NCBI GenBank assembly: GCA_900556705.1
Contig: USPT01000047.1
Span: 1 to 7,223 of the forward strand
Direction of reading: 5' to 3'
DNA length: 7,223 bases
From: an uncultured Collinsella sp.
Lineage (GTDB): Bacteria > Actinomycetota > Coriobacteriia > Coriobacteriales > Coriobacteriaceae
Shown: positions 5,354 through 7,223 of the stretch, piece after piece
Position numbering within the stretch: position 1 is the first letter of the stretch
Layout of the letters: each line of letters starts with the position of its first letter
The notes under the pieces: model-generated
Told to the model about the DNA's origin: nothing
Seen by the model: the letters and a program-made list of their open reading frames with translations, nothing else
Database searches by the model: none
Program-made: the position numbers and the translations under genes

Positions 5354-6865
5354 TTAGTAGCTATCGTACGAATAGTCGGTAGAATCGGTGGGCGTCTGAC
5401 CGTCAGTTGCGGTATCGGCGCCATCCGTGGACTGGGCATCGGTACCGTCGGTGGTATCGGTACCATCGGTGGTGTCGGTACCATCAGAACTTTCACCATT
5501 CTCGGAATCAGTCGTCTCCTTCTTGGGAACGGTGATCGTCACACGCGCCACGCCCGAGGTCTTGGTATCGTAACGAACCTTTTCACCGTTCTTGGTAACG
5601 GTGACATCGGAAGGCTTGGACGTGGTGATCTCGATCGAGGACTCGGGCGTGTACTCCTGCTCAAAGGGGCCAGTCGCCTGGGCGCCATAGACCGACTTGC
5701 CGTCGACCTTGACCTCAATCCACGCGGTCTTTCCCTTGGCAACGGAGACCTTGACCTTCGTTACCTCGTTCTCTTCCTTTTTAGCCGTCGTCTTGGTGGC
5801 GTCCGAATCGGTCGACTCATCCGTCGCCTCATCGGTGTCTTCGTCCTCGTCAACCGTTTCGGTCTTCTTAGAAGACTTCTTGGTCGTCGTCTTGGTAGCA
5901 GCGGGCGTCTCGGGCGTGGTCTCGGGCGTCGAAGATGCGCAGCCACGCAGAAGCACCACGATGAGCACAATCAACAGCAGCGCAACGGCACCGATGCCGG
6001 CGTAGATGATACGCGGATCGAGCCCGTTGTTTTGAGGAGTACGTGACCCGCCGCGTCCACGACCGGAACTGCTGCGGCCGCCTCCCTGAGGCATACGACC
6101 GCGATTGCTATCGGGACGGCCGCGATAGCCGCCCTGGCCCTGAAGGCTGCGTTGACCCGAGCGGGGCGCAAGCTCACCGCGGCATTGATAGCCACGCTGG
6201 CCCGAACGCGGAGCCGAAGAGCGCTGGCCATACGGCTGTGATTGAGAGCGAAGACGCGGCGTCACCTGCGTGGTATCGGCATCCGCATAGCCACCGCGAG
6301 AGCGTCCGGCGGAGGCACCACGGTAACCGCGATCGGAATAGCCGCCGTCGCCGTAGCCGGCACGAGGGTCACGCGCTACACCGCGGGCAGCGGGAAGTGC
6401 ACGGTCCTCGGGCATCGGCGTACTGCGGAACCGGTCACGCTGTGAGCGAATCTCCTCGCCCGAACCCGTCTCGGTAATATAACCGGCCTGCTGAGGACGC
6501 TGTCCATAGCGGGTCGAACGACCGCCCTGAACCATCAGGAAGCGCCCGTTGTCGACCGAGGAACGCGAATTGACGTAGCCGGCGGCGTCCTGAAAACGAC
6601 CGCCCTGCTGCGACGTCTCGCGTTCGTATGCCATCAGGTCGTCAAAGTAGGCATTGACGACCTCGCGCGGATTGAGGCCCAAAAAGCGAGCATAGCTCGA
6701 AATCATGCCCTGCGCATAGCCGCGCGGCGGCATCGAGGCAAAGTTACCGGTCTCGAAAAACTCGATGATCTGCGGCCTGATTTTGATGGTGTTGGCGACC
6801 TGCTGAATGGAAAGGCCCATTCGGCGACGCTGCTCGAGCAGCATGTCACCAAAGCGTGCAGCCAT
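5354..6865 (-). CDS. RodZ-like membrane protein with N-terminal helix-turn-helix
   Basis: This 503-residue single-pass membrane protein has RodZ architecture. Residues about 4-68 form a Cro/CI-type helix-turn-helix of the RodZ class (LLEQRRRMGLSIQQVAN, then GYAQGMISSYARFLGL). Residues 84-285 are a long basic linker rich in Arg, Gly, Ser, Gln and Tyr with many RGG- and GYRG-like pieces. Residues 286-307 are a transmembrane helix (IIYAGIGAVALLLIVLIVVLL). Then come an acidic Thr/Lys/Glu-rich stretch (311-369), a small beta-rich domain resembling the RodZ C-terminal DUF4115 (about 370-448) and a Thr/Asp/Gly-rich tail. Arginines on the N-side place the HTH in the cytoplasm and the tail outside. 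In rods, RodZ links the MreB cytoskeleton to the cell-wall elongation machinery. Next to pgsA, cinA and recA it corresponds to Bacillus YmfM/RodZ. The ATG at 6865 has GGAGG 6 bases upstream and overlaps the ftsK stop (TGATG). The linker and tail are poorly conserved regions, and function in this lineage is inferred. Confidence 0.85.
   Translation of the reverse strand: MAARFGDMLLEQRRRMGLSIQQVANTIKIRPQIIEFFETGNFASMPPRGYAQGMISSYARFLGLNPREVVNAYFDDLMAYERETSQQGGRFQDAAGYVNSRSSVDNGRFLMVQGGRSTRYGQRPQQAGYITETGSGEEIRSQRDRFRSTPMPEDRALPAARGVARDPRAGYGDGGYSDRGYRGASAGRSRGGYADADTTQVTPRLRSQSQPYGQRSSAPRSGQRGYQCRGELAPRSGQRSLQGQGGYRGRPDSNRGRMPQGGGRSSSGRGRGGSRTPQNNGLDPRIIYAGIGAVALLLIVLIVVLLRGCASSTPETTPETPAATKTTTKKSSKKTETVDEDEDTDEATDESTDSDATKTTAKKEENEVTKVKVSVAKGKTAWIEVKVDGKSVYGAQATGPFEQEYTPESSIEITTSKPSDVTVTKNGEKVRYDTKTSGVARVTITVPKKETTDSENGESSDGTDTTDGTDTTDGTDAQSTDGADTATDGQTPTDSTDYSYDSY
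5432..5485 (-). repeat. 18-bp in-frame tandem repeat in the tail of the RodZ-like gene
   Basis: Three consecutive 18-base units encode DGTDTT, DGTDTT and DGTDAQ (residues 461-478). On the plus strand the units at 5441-5458 and 5459-5476 differ at only two positions and each begins GGTACC. The repeat keeps the reading frame and extends a low-complexity extracytoplasmic tail. It is likely to vary in copy number between strains by slippage. Confidence 0.75.
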
Positions 6866-7223
6866 CAGAATCCTCCAAACTCACGATCTTCACGTGCCAT
6901 CTCGGCGTCGACAGACTCCAGCGCGGCAAGCCCCTCCTCGTCCAACAGGACCTCGCGCGGCTTGGAACCGTCGGGCGGGCCGACGACACCCTTTTCTTCC
7001 AGCATGTCCATAATACGCCCGGCACGCGCGTAGCCAACCTTCAGACGACGTTGCAGGCCAGATGTGGAGCCAAGCTGCGATTCCACCACAATATGGGCGG
7101 CTTCCCAAATGAGCGGATCATCGTCTTGCGGCTCGGCTACTCCGGTGCGGACAATGCCGCCGCCACCCGCCATGGACATGGAAGCGGGCGCCACGGCAGA
7201 CAGAATCTCCTCGTGGTAGTCGG
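6865..7223 (-). CDS. ftsK: DNA translocase FtsK, C-terminal part (5' end outside the window)
   Basis: The reading frame enters from the right edge (first residues DYHEEILSAVAPASMSM) and ends with TGA at 6865. About 118 residues are visible. Residues from DDDPLIWEAAHIVVESQLGS through RRLKVGYARAGRIMDMLEEKG and VVGPPDGSKPREVL form the FtsK gamma domain. This winged-helix domain reads the polar KOPS sequences that direct the motor toward the dif site, and in gammaproteobacteria it activates XerCD. The motor and membrane domains lie outside the window, so the full length, and whether the protein is of FtsK or SpoIIIE type, cannot be judged. After the gamma domain is a short acidic tail ending EDREFGGF. 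The stop overlaps the start of the RodZ-like gene by one base (TGATG), which suggests coupled translation. Confidence 0.93.
   Translation of the reverse strand, partial: DYHEEILSAVAPASMSMAGGGGIVRTGVAEPQDDDPLIWEAAHIVVESQLGSTSGLQRRLKVGYARAGRIMDMLEEKGVVGPPDGSKPREVLLDEEGLAALESVDAEMAREDREFGGF

Overview
The window is a housekeeping stretch of a fairly GC-rich bacterial chromosome, and all genes lie on the minus strand. The organism is most likely an actinobacterium of the class Coriobacteriia, close to Collinsella. That rests on base composition, the character of RecA and the gene order, and I could not test it by search.

In the direction of transcription (right to left) the window starts with the 3' end of ftsK (6865-7223, DNA translocase, gamma domain). 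A RodZ-like membrane protein with an N-terminal helix-turn-helix follows (5354-6865), then a YajQ-family protein (4830-5327), rimO (3453-4802), pgsA (2805-3443) and a stand-alone CinA C-terminal amidohydrolase, pncC (2262-2798). These genes overlap by one base or are separated by 6 to 27 bases, so they look like one transcription unit. It ends at a GC-rich hairpin at 2231-2254.

A regulatory gap of about 260 bases follows. It holds six helically phased copies of a TTTGGTC-like motif and then a textbook promoter whose 17-base spacer contains a perfectly palindromic LexA (SOS) box. This promoter drives recA (856-2004) and, 11 bases after it, recX (152-844). The last 151 bases are AT-rich. They contain a second promoter-like sequence (TTGACA, 17 bases, TACGAT) pointing out of the window, followed by a small hairpin with a T-rich tail.

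The order rodZ-like, pgsA, cinA, recA is also known from Firmicutes such as Bacillus, so the cluster is an old conserved neighbourhood. The genes cover chromosome segregation (FtsK), envelope and shape (RodZ-like, PgsA), ribosome modification (RimO), NAD-cycle salvage (PncC) and recombination with SOS control (RecA, RecX). I see no mobile element, CRISPR array, tRNA or rRNA gene, and no clearly new multi-gene system. The points most worth a second look are the phased repeat array upstream of recA, the architecture of the RodZ-like protein, and the promoter and hairpin at the left edge.
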